7,087 bases of DNA, taken from Desulfobacterales bacterium. Lineage in GTDB: Bacteria; Desulfobacterota; Desulfobulbia; Desulfobulbales; Desulfocapsaceae. The DNA lies in contig JABDPQ010000653.1 in NCBI GenBank assembly GCA_013042695.1, positions 1 to 7,087 of the forward strand. Direction: 5' to 3'. Shown one piece after another: positions 1 through 6,117 of this stretch (the first letter of the stretch is position 1; every line of letters begins with the position of its first letter). The notes below the pieces were generated by a model. It was not told the origin of the DNA. It was given only the letters and a program-made list of their open reading frames with translations, and made no database searches. The translations under genes were made by a program, and so were the position numbers.

Positions 1-621
1 CAGATGGGCGGCTGGTTCAATAAAGAGATCAACTCGATCGGCGACTTAAAGGGCCTTAAGATTAGGATCGGCGGATTCGGGGGGGAGACCTTGAAAGCAG
101 CTGGTGCAGAAGTGGTTTCGGTGCCAATGAGTAAGCTCACGCAGGCGTTGAAAGACGGTGAGATTGAGGCCGTAGAATTCGCCGGACCAAATATAGATAT
201 GAACCGCGGTTTCCATAAACTGACTAAATATTACTACTATCCTGCTTGGCACGAACCGTCGGGAGCCTTTGATCTGTTCATCAACAAGGCCAAGTGGGAC
301 GATCTGCCTTCCGATGTCAAGGCCGTCATCACGGCAGCGGCGGGGGCGGTTAACAGCCACAAACTCTGCTATCGTATGGCTAACAACTGCGCTGCCCTGG
401 CAAAGCTCACAGGTGAGCACGGCATACAACTCAAACAATTTCCCGACGAGTTACTCAAAGAACTGGCGCTTCTGTCCGACAAGGTGCTCAGAGAGCATGC
501 ATCAAAGGACAAACTCGGTGAAGAAATTTTGAACAGTATAAATGAATTCAGAAAAAACGCAGTCGGTTTGGCAGCAGTACAAATGCAGCCCTATCTGGCG
601 GCACGCTCCGCCGTTTTATGA
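1..621 (+). CDS. TRAP transporter solute-binding protein (DctP/TakP-like), C-terminal part
   Basis: This is the periplasmic binding subunit of a tripartite ATP-independent periplasmic (TRAP) transporter, which captures an organic acid and delivers it to the DctQM membrane pair. The reading frame is open at base 1 (a Gln codon precedes the first Met), so the gene begins outside the window. About 206 residues remain of a family usually near 360. Counting from the Met at position 4, recognisable blocks are GGWFNKEI (2-9), LKGLKIRIGGF (15-25) with the conserved ligand-carboxylate arginine R21, EFAGP (58-62), and a run of tyrosines followed by PAWHE (76-84). These resemble the 2-oxoacid-binding TakP branch from memory; the exact substrate is inferred and not certain. 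The signal peptide would lie upstream. No DctQ or DctM gene follows, so those subunits must be upstream or elsewhere. A strong terminator follows the stop codon. Confidence 0.9.
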   Translation, partial: QMGGWFNKEINSIGDLKGLKIRIGGFGGETLKAAGAEVVSVPMSKLTQALKDGEIEAVEFAGPNIDMNRGFHKLTKYYYYPAWHEPSGAFDLFINKAKWDDLPSDVKAVITAAAGAVNSHKLCYRMANNCAALAKLTGEHGIQLKQFPDELLKELALLSDKVLREHASKDKLGEEILNSINEFRKNAVGLAAVQMQPYLAARSAVL

Positions 622-657
622 TGCCGACCAATCTCTTAAATTAGTCTGAGACTCAGG

Positions 658-690
658 AGGCAGAGTCAGGAATGGCTCTGCCTTTTTCTT
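658..690 (+). terminator. Rho-independent terminator of the TRAP gene
   Basis: An 11-bp stem pairs 658-668 with 673-683, with one G-T wobble and a GGAA tetraloop at 669-672. It runs directly into a T-rich tract (683-690). It lies about 37 bases after the TRAP stop codon and separates that gene from the AT-rich segment to the right. Confidence 0.88.
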
Positions 691-702
691 TATCCACATC
701 CC

Positions 703-720
703 AGATAATTCCTGTCAATC
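703..720. repeat. 18-bp direct repeat, left copy
   Basis: The sequence AGATAATTCCTGTCAATC occurs here and again, same orientation and without mismatch, at 1923-1940. Two exact 18-mers in about 7 kb are very unlikely by chance. Together they enclose the DUF1801 gene, the attC-like site and the small membrane-protein gene. Flanking bases do not align well, so the identity is sharply limited. A role as a recombination scar or attachment repeat is inference. Confidence 0.75.
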
Positions 721-939
721 AATCTCGATGTACAGGAAAAACGTCAACGATGCCTTAATAAACAACTATTAAGATTGCCAATGATTGTATTTCTTTTGAA
801 AGCCTGCTAATAACTATTTTTAAAACTGTATTGTTTTGGAGGGAAGGCTGGAGTGCCTGCAATAAGGTTCTATATCTGTCAGAAACAGGACTGTCGTTTA
901 TTATAAGTTATGTGAAGAAACTTATGAACGAAGAATAAA
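721..939. other. AT-rich non-coding stretch before the DUF1801 gene
   Basis: No gene is supported between the TRAP terminator and the DUF1801 start. The stretch contains a perfect hairpin, CTTAATA (754-760) and TATTAAG (767-773) around a six-base loop, and a weaker inverted repeat ATAAGTT/AACTTAT just upstream of the DUF1801 gene. I found no convincing sigma-70 promoter pair and no GTTRRRY box that would mark the left boundary of an integron cassette. Confidence 0.5.
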
Positions 940-1404
940 ATGGCAAAACACCAATGTATTCCAATAAAAACAGATGTTGCCTCTGTCTTTGACTCTTATC
1001 CTCAAAAAATAAGAACCAAGCTATTGAATCTACGCCAACTAATATTGGAAACAGCGGCTTCGATAGAATGTGTTGGTGAAATAGAAGAAGCTCTCAAATG
1101 GGGTGAACCGAGCTATTTAACACCAAAAACAAAAAGTGGTAGCACAATAAGAATTGCTTGGAAAAAGTCTCAAGGAGAACAATATTCAATTTATTTCAAA
1201 TGTACGGCGAATTTAGTACCTGCATTCAAAGTAAAATATCCTAATGATTTCAAGTTTGGCGGAAACAGAAGCATTGATTTCAACATAGATGATAAAGTCC
1301 CAGCAAAAGAGTTAAAAAGCTGTATCGCATTAGCTCTAACTTATCATCTCAATAAAAAACTAGAGGAATCTGCCAGGTGGGAAATGGTAGATAAACTCAT
1401 TTAA
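940..1404 (+). CDS. DUF1801 domain protein, probable integron cassette gene
   Basis: This is a soluble 154-residue protein of the DUF1801 (YdhG-like) family, whose biochemical function is not established. The family signature is clear at residues 46-59 (GEIEEALKWGEPSY), followed by the beta-rich segment with TPKTKSGSTIRIAW and a later KFGGNRSIDF block. Length is normal for the family. The ATG at 940 is preceded by only a weak purine stretch (GAAG at about 930-933), and no better start fits. The stop codon is embedded in the left box of an attC-like site (1399-1405), which is the usual arrangement of a one-gene integron cassette. DUF1801 genes are, from general knowledge, common cargo of such cassettes. 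The gene is visibly more AT-rich than the TRAP gene, in keeping with acquisition. Confidence 0.85.
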   Translation: MAKHQCIPIKTDVASVFDSYPQKIRTKLLNLRQLILETAASIECVGEIEEALKWGEPSYLTPKTKSGSTIRIAWKKSQGEQYSIYFKCTANLVPAFKVKYPNDFKFGGNRSIDFNIDDKVPAKELKSCIALALTYHLNKKLEESARWEMVDKLI

Positions 1405-1468
1405 CCAGGCGCATCACAAGGAATTTAATAAGCTACGCTCCTGAAAATCCTGTGAGCCAACGTTAGGC
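1399..1468 (+). other. attC-like integron recombination site
   Basis: A 70-bp imperfect palindrome fits attC anatomy. The left R'' box ATTTAAC (1399-1405) matches RYYYAAC exactly and overlaps the DUF1801 stop codon. The right R' box GTTAGGC (1462-1468) matches GTTRRRY exactly. Between them, TCACAAGGA (1414-1422) pairs with TCCTGTGA (1448-1455) except for one unpaired A, resembling the extrahelical base that orients attC recombination. The inner flanks also pair partly (TTT at 1424-1426 with AAA at 1445-1447). Length, orientation and placement directly after a gene all agree. By the known mechanism, the cassette junction would be between G1462 and T1463. No integrase or attI is visible. Confidence 0.78.
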
Positions 1469-1478
1469 TGATACTACT

Positions 1479-1499
1479 ATGTTCCTGGTTACTCTATGA
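1479..1499 (+). CDS. Six-codon leader ORF before the membrane-protein gene
   Basis: A tiny ORF, ATG at 1479 encoding MFLVTL, ends in a TGA at 1497-1499 that overlaps the ATG of the next gene in the arrangement ATGA. The downstream gene has no evident Shine-Dalgarno sequence, so translational coupling through this leader is a plausible way to start it. Short upstream ORFs that assist translation are known for some integron cassette genes lacking a ribosome binding site. With only six codons it could be chance. Confidence 0.3.
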   Translation: MFLVTL

Positions 1500-1783
1500 A
1501 AGTAACAGTTGGAAAATTTACGATTGCTTGTCGTTTTATCTGTAGTGCACTGGTTTTCTGGCCCTTGGCTTATCGGATATTTGTCGAGGATGGGAGCGCG
1601 GTCGAGTTCCTCATTTTGATATTATTTGCAGCTTTGGCAGGATTAGTCCTTCTCTTAAATTCGCTATTCTGTCTCGTCCGTTATCATACGTGGAGTTCAG
1701 CAGTTGTCAGCCTCATTTTTGTTGGCGTGAGTGCGATCGGGTTTACTGTGGCGTGGCACTACCTCCCTCAGTTCAGAATGTAA
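1496..1783 (+). CDS. Small membrane protein, probable cassette gene
   Basis: This is a 95-residue protein I do not recognise. It has three strongly hydrophobic segments, at about residues 8-28, 36-60 and 66-88, separated by short polar turns (RIFVEDGS and RYHTW). It should therefore be an inner-membrane protein with almost no soluble part. It begins 33 bases after the presumed cassette junction of the attC-like site, as expected for the gene of the next cassette. No clear ribosome binding site precedes the ATG, and a six-codon ORF overlaps the start. No second attC site was found after its stop, so the right boundary of the cassette is missing or degenerate. Function cannot be assigned; a chance ORF is unlikely given its composition, but not excluded. 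Confidence 0.65.
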   Translation: MKVTVGKFTIACRFICSALVFWPLAYRIFVEDGSAVEFLILILFAALAGLVLLLNSLFCLVRYHTWSSAVVSLIFVGVSAIGFTVAWHYLPQFRM

Positions 1784-1922
1784 GATTGGAGGGCCTTAAG
1801 AAAGATTAGCTTAAGAGGGGGAAAAACACATCGCTTTGCTGGTGTTAACATTACTACATCCAATCTCAAGAATTTCTCTATTTACCTCATATTGAGGTCA
1901 TTCCTGCACATATACCTGTACG
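1784..1922. other. Non-coding segment after the membrane-protein gene
   Basis: No gene is supported here. It contains two CTTAAG palindromes (1795-1800 and 1810-1815) that could form a weak hairpin, and an 8-bp inverted repeat AGATTGGA/TCCAATCT at 1783-1790 and 1859-1866. Neither has the R boxes of an attC site. Confidence 0.4.
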
Positions 1923-1940
1923 AGATAATTCCTGTCAATC
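1923..1940. repeat. 18-bp direct repeat, right copy
   Basis: This is an exact copy of the repeat at 703-720, in the same orientation. It lies about 40 bases beyond the stop of the leftward-reading 221-residue gene. The last 9 bases plus TT recur inverted at 2779-2789. Confidence 0.75.
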
Positions 1941-1981
1941 TTTGTGATTGTGCAAGCTCAATCTTGTTTTTGTGGAATAAA

Positions 1982-2647
1982 TCAACGTTTTTTGTTCCAA
2001 TTTTCTTGTCTCTTTTTGCAACGAGCAATTCTTTTCTTCCAATCACCTTCCCATCCTTGCTCATCGGCCTGAATACACAAGTCTATACATTCTTGAAATT
2101 TCCAATGTTTTTCTAGAACAATTGCAAGTTGTTTAAACCCTGTAGGGTAAAGACAATAATTGGCCTGTTTTTTACCTGCTTCCCTAATTGCTTGGTGTGA
2201 CATCTTGATTTGCTGTTTACATGCCCACATTGCTTTGTCAAAATACAAAGGGTTTTTCCTATGATAGTAACAAAATGAAATCATCAGAGTATAGGCTATA
2301 TGTTGATAGAAAATATCATTTTGTTTTGTTGCCATTTCTAAGGCTTTTTCAATAATAATTAGAGATAGAAGTCTATCCTGACGAAGAAAATTTACTTGTT
2401 CAGAAAATCCCAACAAAAATTGTATCGCATTAAGGTTCGTATTATAGTGATTATAGTACTGGAATGATTCTTTTAATTCGTCTGTAGTTAAATAATCTTT
2501 TTTCGTCATGTAAGACCGACACTCCTCAACCATGAATTTGCGGTCTTCAGCAGTGAAAGCTGTTTTCCACCATTCCTCTAAACCGTAATAACCAATTTTT
2601 CCCTTAATAACGTTTAGTCGAGGATTCAAAAAATCAAATAGTCCCAT
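1982..2647 (-). CDS. Conserved hypothetical helical-repeat protein
   Basis: A 221-residue soluble protein of no assigned function. The start chosen is the ATG at 2647 (MGLFDFLNPR), because AAGGA lies just upstream at good spacing and this N-terminus looks natural; an in-frame start 17 codons earlier (2698) is less likely. After a short N-terminal segment with EEWWKTAFTAEDR (24-36), the chain is almost entirely amphipathic helix, resembling TPR-type repeats. The C-terminal block GFKQLAIVLEK (170-180), then DLCIQADEQGWEGDWKKR (189-206), recalls from memory a widespread uncharacterised family with this ending. No signal peptide or membrane segment is seen. The gene is AT-rich and stands alone, oriented against the cassette genes, with non-coding DNA on both sides. 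Helical repeats suggest protein binding, but that is inference. Confidence 0.8.
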   Translation of the reverse strand: MGLFDFLNPRLNVIKGKIGYYGLEEWWKTAFTAEDRKFMVEECRSYMTKKDYLTTDELKESFQYYNHYNTNLNAIQFLLGFSEQVNFLRQDRLLSLIIIEKALEMATKQNDIFYQHIAYTLMISFCYYHRKNPLYFDKAMWACKQQIKMSHQAIREAGKKQANYCLYPTGFKQLAIVLEKHWKFQECIDLCIQADEQGWEGDWKKRIARCKKRQENWNKKR

Positions 2648-2687
2648 AACTTCCTTCTTTCTAAGATTATGAATCCAATACCTAAGA

Positions 2688-2717
2688 ATTATTCCCAAAA
2701 TGATTCATTAATTCCAA
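2688..2717 (-). promoter_or_regulatory. Possible promoter of the 221-residue gene
   Basis: On the minus strand TTGGAA (2717-2712) and AATAAT (2693-2688) are separated by 18 bases, resembling sigma-70 -35 and -10 boxes. Transcription would start near 2681, giving a leader of about 35 bases before the chosen ATG. In so AT-rich a region such pairs arise easily by chance. Confidence 0.3.
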
Positions 2718-3083
2718 TACTATACCTACACCATTATGCAATCTTTGCGATATATATTTATGCATCCTGACACCATCCAAGATTGACAGTGAACAATCTT
2801 CTGCGTTGATATGTACAGAAAACACCTTAATTAGAAGGAGAAGACAAAACGGTTTACCTTCGATTCGGCAATATTAAGTTTAATGATCAGTTGCCGAGAT
2901 TACGTCATAAGGAATAATCTTAACCTCGTCTTAGACTTTTAAAGAGCGATTTGAAGATGCCTCAGGTGGAAATAAAACACCCTAGTTTTTAAAGCGAGGT
3001 TATTCCATCCATCCCCGAATGGTGAACACGAACGTAGACACATCCTTACCTTGATGGCGAAATGAAATGAAGTTCATAAATAC
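2718..3083. other. Non-coding stretch with several inverted repeats
   Basis: No gene is supported between the upstream region of the 221-residue gene and the end of the phosphatase gene. It contains an inverted partial copy of the 18-bp repeat (2779-2789), a 7-bp inverted repeat TCGGCAA/TTGCCGA (2865-2871 and 2891-2897), and the inverted-repeat cluster described separately. No clear terminator with a U-tract was found for the phosphatase gene that converges on it. Confidence 0.5.
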
Positions 3084-3100
3084 TCAGAAAGACGAGGTTA
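2911..3100. repeat. Inverted-repeat cluster at the end of the phosphatase gene
   Basis: A perfect 12-bp inverted repeat pairs TAACCTCGTCTT (2921-2932) with AAGACGAGGTTA (3089-3100), 156 bases apart. A third, inner copy CGAGGTTATTCC (2995-3006) can pair instead with AACCTCG (2922-2928) and GGAAT (2911-2915). The left arm could thus form two alternative stems. The right arm lies inside the last codons of the phosphatase gene. It may be a decayed miniature transposable element or a structured 3' end; the sequence alone does not decide. Confidence 0.5.
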
Positions 3101-4670
3101 GCTTCAAAACGACAAGCGTCACATCGTCTTCAACCTCTGCTTCCTGTCGAAAGTCGGTAAGTCCGCCAATAACACTCTCAAGAATAGTATCGGCAGCCTG
3201 GTCACTGTTATTTCGGAGAATTGCATAGAGTGCTTCTTTGCCAAACATTTCTCCTTGTGGATTTCGGGCCTCCCATATTCCATCCGTACCGAGCAGAATG
3301 ATCTGACCGTCATTAAGCCCGTCTCGCATGTTCTCCACAAACTCGAAATGCTCATTTACCCCCAGAACGATTCCTGGACCCTTTAACTCAGTAAACGAGT
3401 CAGTCGCCGGGTCATAAAGTATGGCAGGGTCATGTCCGGCCCTCACCCATTTCAGTGATCTGTTCTTTTTATTTATGGTCAAATAGAATATCGACATGAA
3501 ATTACCTGATTCAGCCACATCTCTTGTCAACTGACGATTTACATCAGTTATTATCTCGGCAGCAGTACCAGGAAGTGCAGTTCGTTGACGCAGAAACGCT
3601 CGGGCTGTGGCCATCACTAAGGCTGAAGAAATTCCATGGCCCGACACATCACCTATAACGATACCGAGTCTTTCTGATCCACCCTCATCATATTCGACAA
3701 AATCGTAGTAATCCCCTCCGGTTTCATCACAATATACTGACCTACCGGCTATCTGAACACCCTCAGGCTCTGGGGCCTTGGCCGGTAAAAGATTTTGCTG
3801 AACTTCCTTGGCTATTGCCAACGACTGACGCAACTGATCCCGATGCCGGAGTCCCCCAACCATTTCGTTAAACGAATGCATAAGGTCGCTGATTTCGTTG
3901 CTGCCTGTCGGCTTGAGACGAACAGTCAAATCCCCAGAAGCAACTTCTTTAGCCCCATAATTGATTGACAAAACAGGAACTATAATTCGCTGTCTGAGAA
4001 AAAGCAGGATCCCAAAGATGAGTAAAGACGTCACCACCGTAAGTCCCAGAATGACCTTCATAGTAAATCGTTTGTACTCAGCCCTAATCAACTCAAAGGT
4101 ACGCTCGACGCTTATAATCAGCTTTATCACAGCCAATAATTCGCCGTTCTGTCTCCTCATAATTGGATAGAGTGCATCAATAACCCTAATCTCAGGCTGT
4201 CCTTCGACCATTCTCAGCTTTTTGATCTGTCTTTCTACGAGCGGATCTCCTGATTCGATAACCTCCTGAACATCCTTCGGGATGAAGTTTTTAGGTCTAT
4301 GCTCAGGTTTGCCGGGGCTGTATATCAGTCCATCTGGATCTAGTATTTTATGCTCCAATACTGTTCCATTTGTATCTCGAACGATAACACCAACAATAGC
4401 AAAATCCATGTTCTCGCCAATAACTTCCACCCGTTTATGGATTAGTTCTATAATACTCTTGGTATTTTTCTCCATCACCAACCGTCGTACAGATGATTCC
4501 ATAGCTGAGAGAAAAATGATGGCCTTGTTCTCCACCTCCTTGAGTGCTATCTCCCTCATACTCTGTCTATAGAGAATGATACTCAAAACAAGGGATGCCA
4601 AGGACAGACTGATGATGATCATTGCTGCCTGAAAAGCCACGTTATTTATGAACTGAGCTTTACGAATCAT
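3084..4670 (-). CDS. Membrane-bound HAMP-SpoIIE serine phosphatase (RsbU-like)
   Basis: This is a PP2C-type protein serine/threonine phosphatase with a membrane sensor. Such enzymes usually dephosphorylate an anti-sigma-factor antagonist (STAS protein) and so switch a stress or developmental regulon. Numbered from the ATG at 4670 (528 residues), there is a transmembrane helix at about 12-34, an extracytoplasmic sensor region at about 35-204, a second helix at 205-225, a HAMP domain at about 226-278, a short coiled linker, and the SpoIIE domain from about 285 to 522. Metal-binding motifs are intact: GGDYYDF (318-324), GDVSGHG (340-346), TDGIWEAR (462-469) and EDDVTLVVL (514-522). A TTG three codons upstream (4679) is an alternative start; neither has a good ribosome binding site. 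No STAS, anti-sigma kinase or response-regulator gene is adjacent, so the partner is unknown. Its stop codon lies next to an inverted-repeat arm. Confidence 0.92.
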   Translation of the reverse strand: MIRKAQFINNVAFQAAMIIISLSLASLVLSIILYRQSMREIALKEVENKAIIFLSAMESSVRRLVMEKNTKSIIELIHKRVEVIGENMDFAIVGVIVRDTNGTVLEHKILDPDGLIYSPGKPEHRPKNFIPKDVQEVIESGDPLVERQIKKLRMVEGQPEIRVIDALYPIMRRQNGELLAVIKLIISVERTFELIRAEYKRFTMKVILGLTVVTSLLIFGILLFLRQRIIVPVLSINYGAKEVASGDLTVRLKPTGSNEISDLMHSFNEMVGGLRHRDQLRQSLAIAKEVQQNLLPAKAPEPEGVQIAGRSVYCDETGGDYYDFVEYDEGGSERLGIVIGDVSGHGISSALVMATARAFLRQRTALPGTAAEIITDVNRQLTRDVAESGNFMSIFYLTINKKNRSLKWVRAGHDPAILYDPATDSFTELKGPGIVLGVNEHFEFVENMRDGLNDGQIILLGTDGIWEARNPQGEMFGKEALYAILRNNSDQAADTILESVIGGLTDFRQEAEVEDDVTLVVLKLTSSF

Positions 4671-5055
4671 TCCCAGCAATTGTTATGGTTTAAAAAAGCT
4701 TAAATGAGGAACCAAAATATTAATATTACTTAATGTATTATAGAACAAGATCTCAACTGGAAAGCTATATGTTTTGTGAAAATTTTATAATAAAGGTTCT
4801 TCCTGTATCCCTTCAGATTCATATCAGCAAATTCCCCAGCCCATATCAATCGGTAGCTTCACAGCTTAATCTAGAGAAGGGGCAACAAGCATGGCAAAGG
4901 CTGCCCGAAAGCATCTTTTCTTTTAAATGGAATTGTATAGAGGTCTTATGGAGAATCAATTAATGAAAAACGGTGGGACTCCTTCCAGTCTTAGATAGCA
5001 TATTGACTTAAAGAGCCCCACTTCAGTGGAAGGTCAATCAACACGAATATAAGCT
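4671..5055. other. Non-coding stretch upstream of the phosphatase gene
   Basis: I see no convincing gene. A 76-codon plus-strand frame (4733-4963) lacks a ribosome binding site and any protein-like pattern. A 7-bp inverted repeat CCTTCCA/TGGAAGG (4981-4987 and 5027-5033) lies beyond the stop of the hydrolase gene but has no U-tract, so it is a weak terminator candidate at best. The left part should hold the phosphatase promoter. Confidence 0.5.
4737..4742 (-). promoter_or_regulatory. Possible -10 box of the phosphatase gene
   Basis: On the minus strand there is a perfect TATAAT about 67 bases before the phosphatase ATG. No good -35 box lies at the usual distance, so this would need an activator or is coincidental. 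Confidence 0.3.
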
Positions 5056-5751
5056 CTACCAACCATAGAATGCCTTCACAGTATCCCACGCAACCGTTTG
5101 AAGGAATTTAGCCATTTCAGAGTCAACTGCGTCATAGTAGTTATACGGATTACCAACGGGTGATGTCTCATATATTGCGGAATAAACCGTACATGCCGCA
5201 AGGTAGGTTCCCAAGAGATCAGGATGGCTTCCGTCATAATGCTTTTGCAATACTATTCCGGGCTTCTTCTTATAAGCTGCATCAAAAGCCAATCCCACGG
5301 GAATGACCAAAGCATCTATTTGATTCCCTGCGTCTAAGTAGCCCTTCCGGTTCATTTCCAGCATCTCTGGGTTGTACTTCTTGTGCTTTTCAGTATACGC
5401 CCAAGTCATAAACACTGCAGTTTTGGCACCTGTGGCTGTGATTAGTTTGTTAAATTCTTTGGCTTTGTTTACAAAGCTATCGTGTTTTTCTGGATTTGTG
5501 TGTGCTGTGGAATGTCCTTGTAAAATCACTACATCAAAGGGTTTCTTTAATCCGAGTGCGCCCTCTTTCAAATAGCTTTCGATGTGATGATGCCACAAGT
5601 ATGAACCTGAAATAGTGGCTGATTTGTAGCTGTATTTACCTTCTTTATCAGCAGCACGGGCTAACCTCACGACATGGTTATGAAGACTATCTCCGTAGTA
5701 CAAGTAACTATTGCCTACAAAGAGAAGAAGTGGTCCCGAAAAATTGCACAA
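5056..5751 (-). CDS. SGNH/GDSL-type hydrolase, 5' end cut off by the insertion sequence
   Basis: An esterase-like hydrolase of the SGNH superfamily, probably acting on an acylated or carbohydrate substrate; the substrate is unknown. In the present 231-codon frame, block I is LLFVGNSYLYYGDS (9-22) with the presumed nucleophile S15, an oxyanion-type glycine is near G49, VVILQGHS (74-81) is at the block III position, and DGSHPD (173-178) supplies the catalytic Asp and His. Homologues normally have a signal peptide and some 20-40 residues before block I; here block I begins almost at once. The first codons (TTG start at 5751 through about residue 9) come from the left end of the IS3-family element, whose inverted repeat starts at 5726. 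The native part is therefore about 5056-5725. No ribosome binding site precedes the TTG. It is likely a pseudogene, although the catalytic core is undamaged. Confidence 0.75.
   Translation of the reverse strand: MCNFSGPLLLFVGNSYLYYGDSLHNHVVRLARAADKEGKYSYKSATISGSYLWHHHIESYLKEGALGLKKPFDVVILQGHSTAHTNPEKHDSFVNKAKEFNKLITATGAKTAVFMTWAYTEKHKKYNPEMLEMNRKGYLDAGNQIDALVIPVGLAFDAAYKKKPGIVLQKHYDGSHPDLLGTYLAACTVYSAIYETSPVGNPYNYYDAVDSEMAKFLQTVAWDTVKAFYGW
5726..5751. repeat. Left terminal inverted repeat of the IS
   Basis: It matches the reverse complement of 6980-7005 at 18 of 26 positions, with AGAAGTGG identical at the outer edge. It extends into the reading frame of the truncated hydrolase. Confidence 0.75.
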
Positions 5752-5814
5752 GCCGTTAAGTGAAAAACCTGCTACCTATTGAATGACCTTATGGTCATAA
5801 ACATGGAGCAGAAA

Positions 5815-6117
5815 ATGGCAAAGAGAACAAGACGAAAACACTCATCGACATTCAAGGCCAAAGTGGCGTTAGCAGCACTGGTTGGAGACAAAACCCTGGC
5901 TGAGCTAGCACACCAGTATGATGTACACCCGAATCAGATTACCCAATGGAAAAAACAACTCAGCGACCAAGCTGTAAATGTTTTTGATGGTGGCAGGTCA
6001 CCTGAGCCGGCTGTAGATTTGAAAACGCTACATGCCAAAATTGGACAATTGACGCTAGAGAATGATTTTTTAGAAAGTGCGCTCTCCAAGGCGGGATTGC
6101 TGAGCGCAAAAAGATGA
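5815..6117 (+). CDS. IS3-family transposase OrfA
   Basis: The DNA-binding partner of the IS3 transposase, 100 residues from the ATG at 5815 (MAKRTRRKHS). This start is chosen because GGAG lies at 5805-5808, six bases before it; a longer frame opens at 5779. The N-terminal half is the helix-turn-helix of the Tnp_1 type, with FKAKVALAAL (12-21) and TLAELAHQYDVHPNQITQWK (26-45). The second half has heptad-spaced leucines (about 69-90), expected to form the leucine zipper used for multimerisation. Its stop codon overlaps the orfB start in the arrangement ATGA. Confidence 0.92.
   Translation: MAKRTRRKHSSTFKAKVALAALVGDKTLAELAHQYDVHPNQITQWKKQLSDQAVNVFDGGRSPEPAVDLKTLHAKIGQLTLENDFLESALSKAGLLSAKR

Noticed and set aside
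46..438. 130-codon minus-strand frame inside the TRAP gene
   Set aside because: It is a shadow of a well-recognised coding sequence on the plus strand.
754..773. AT-rich hairpin CTTAATA/TATTAAG as a terminator or attC site
   Set aside because: No T-tract follows and no R boxes are present; it is noted only as part of the non-coding stretch.
1783..1866. 8-bp inverted repeat AGATTGGA/TCCAATCT as a second attC site
   Set aside because: It lacks both RYYYAAC and GTTRRRY boxes in the right positions; the only nearby candidate, GTTAACA, breaks the R' consensus.
1882..2064. 60-codon minus-strand frame
   Set aside because: It overlaps the C-terminal end of the 221-residue gene in another frame and has no recognisable protein pattern or ribosome binding site.
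4733..4963. 76-codon plus-strand frame in the phosphatase upstream region
   Set aside because: It has no ribosome binding site and no family resemblance, and its start coincides with the putative phosphatase -10 region.
4981..5033. Inverted repeat CCTTCCA/TGGAAGG as the hydrolase terminator
   Set aside because: The loop is long, the stem is only seven bases, and no T-tract follows on the minus strand.
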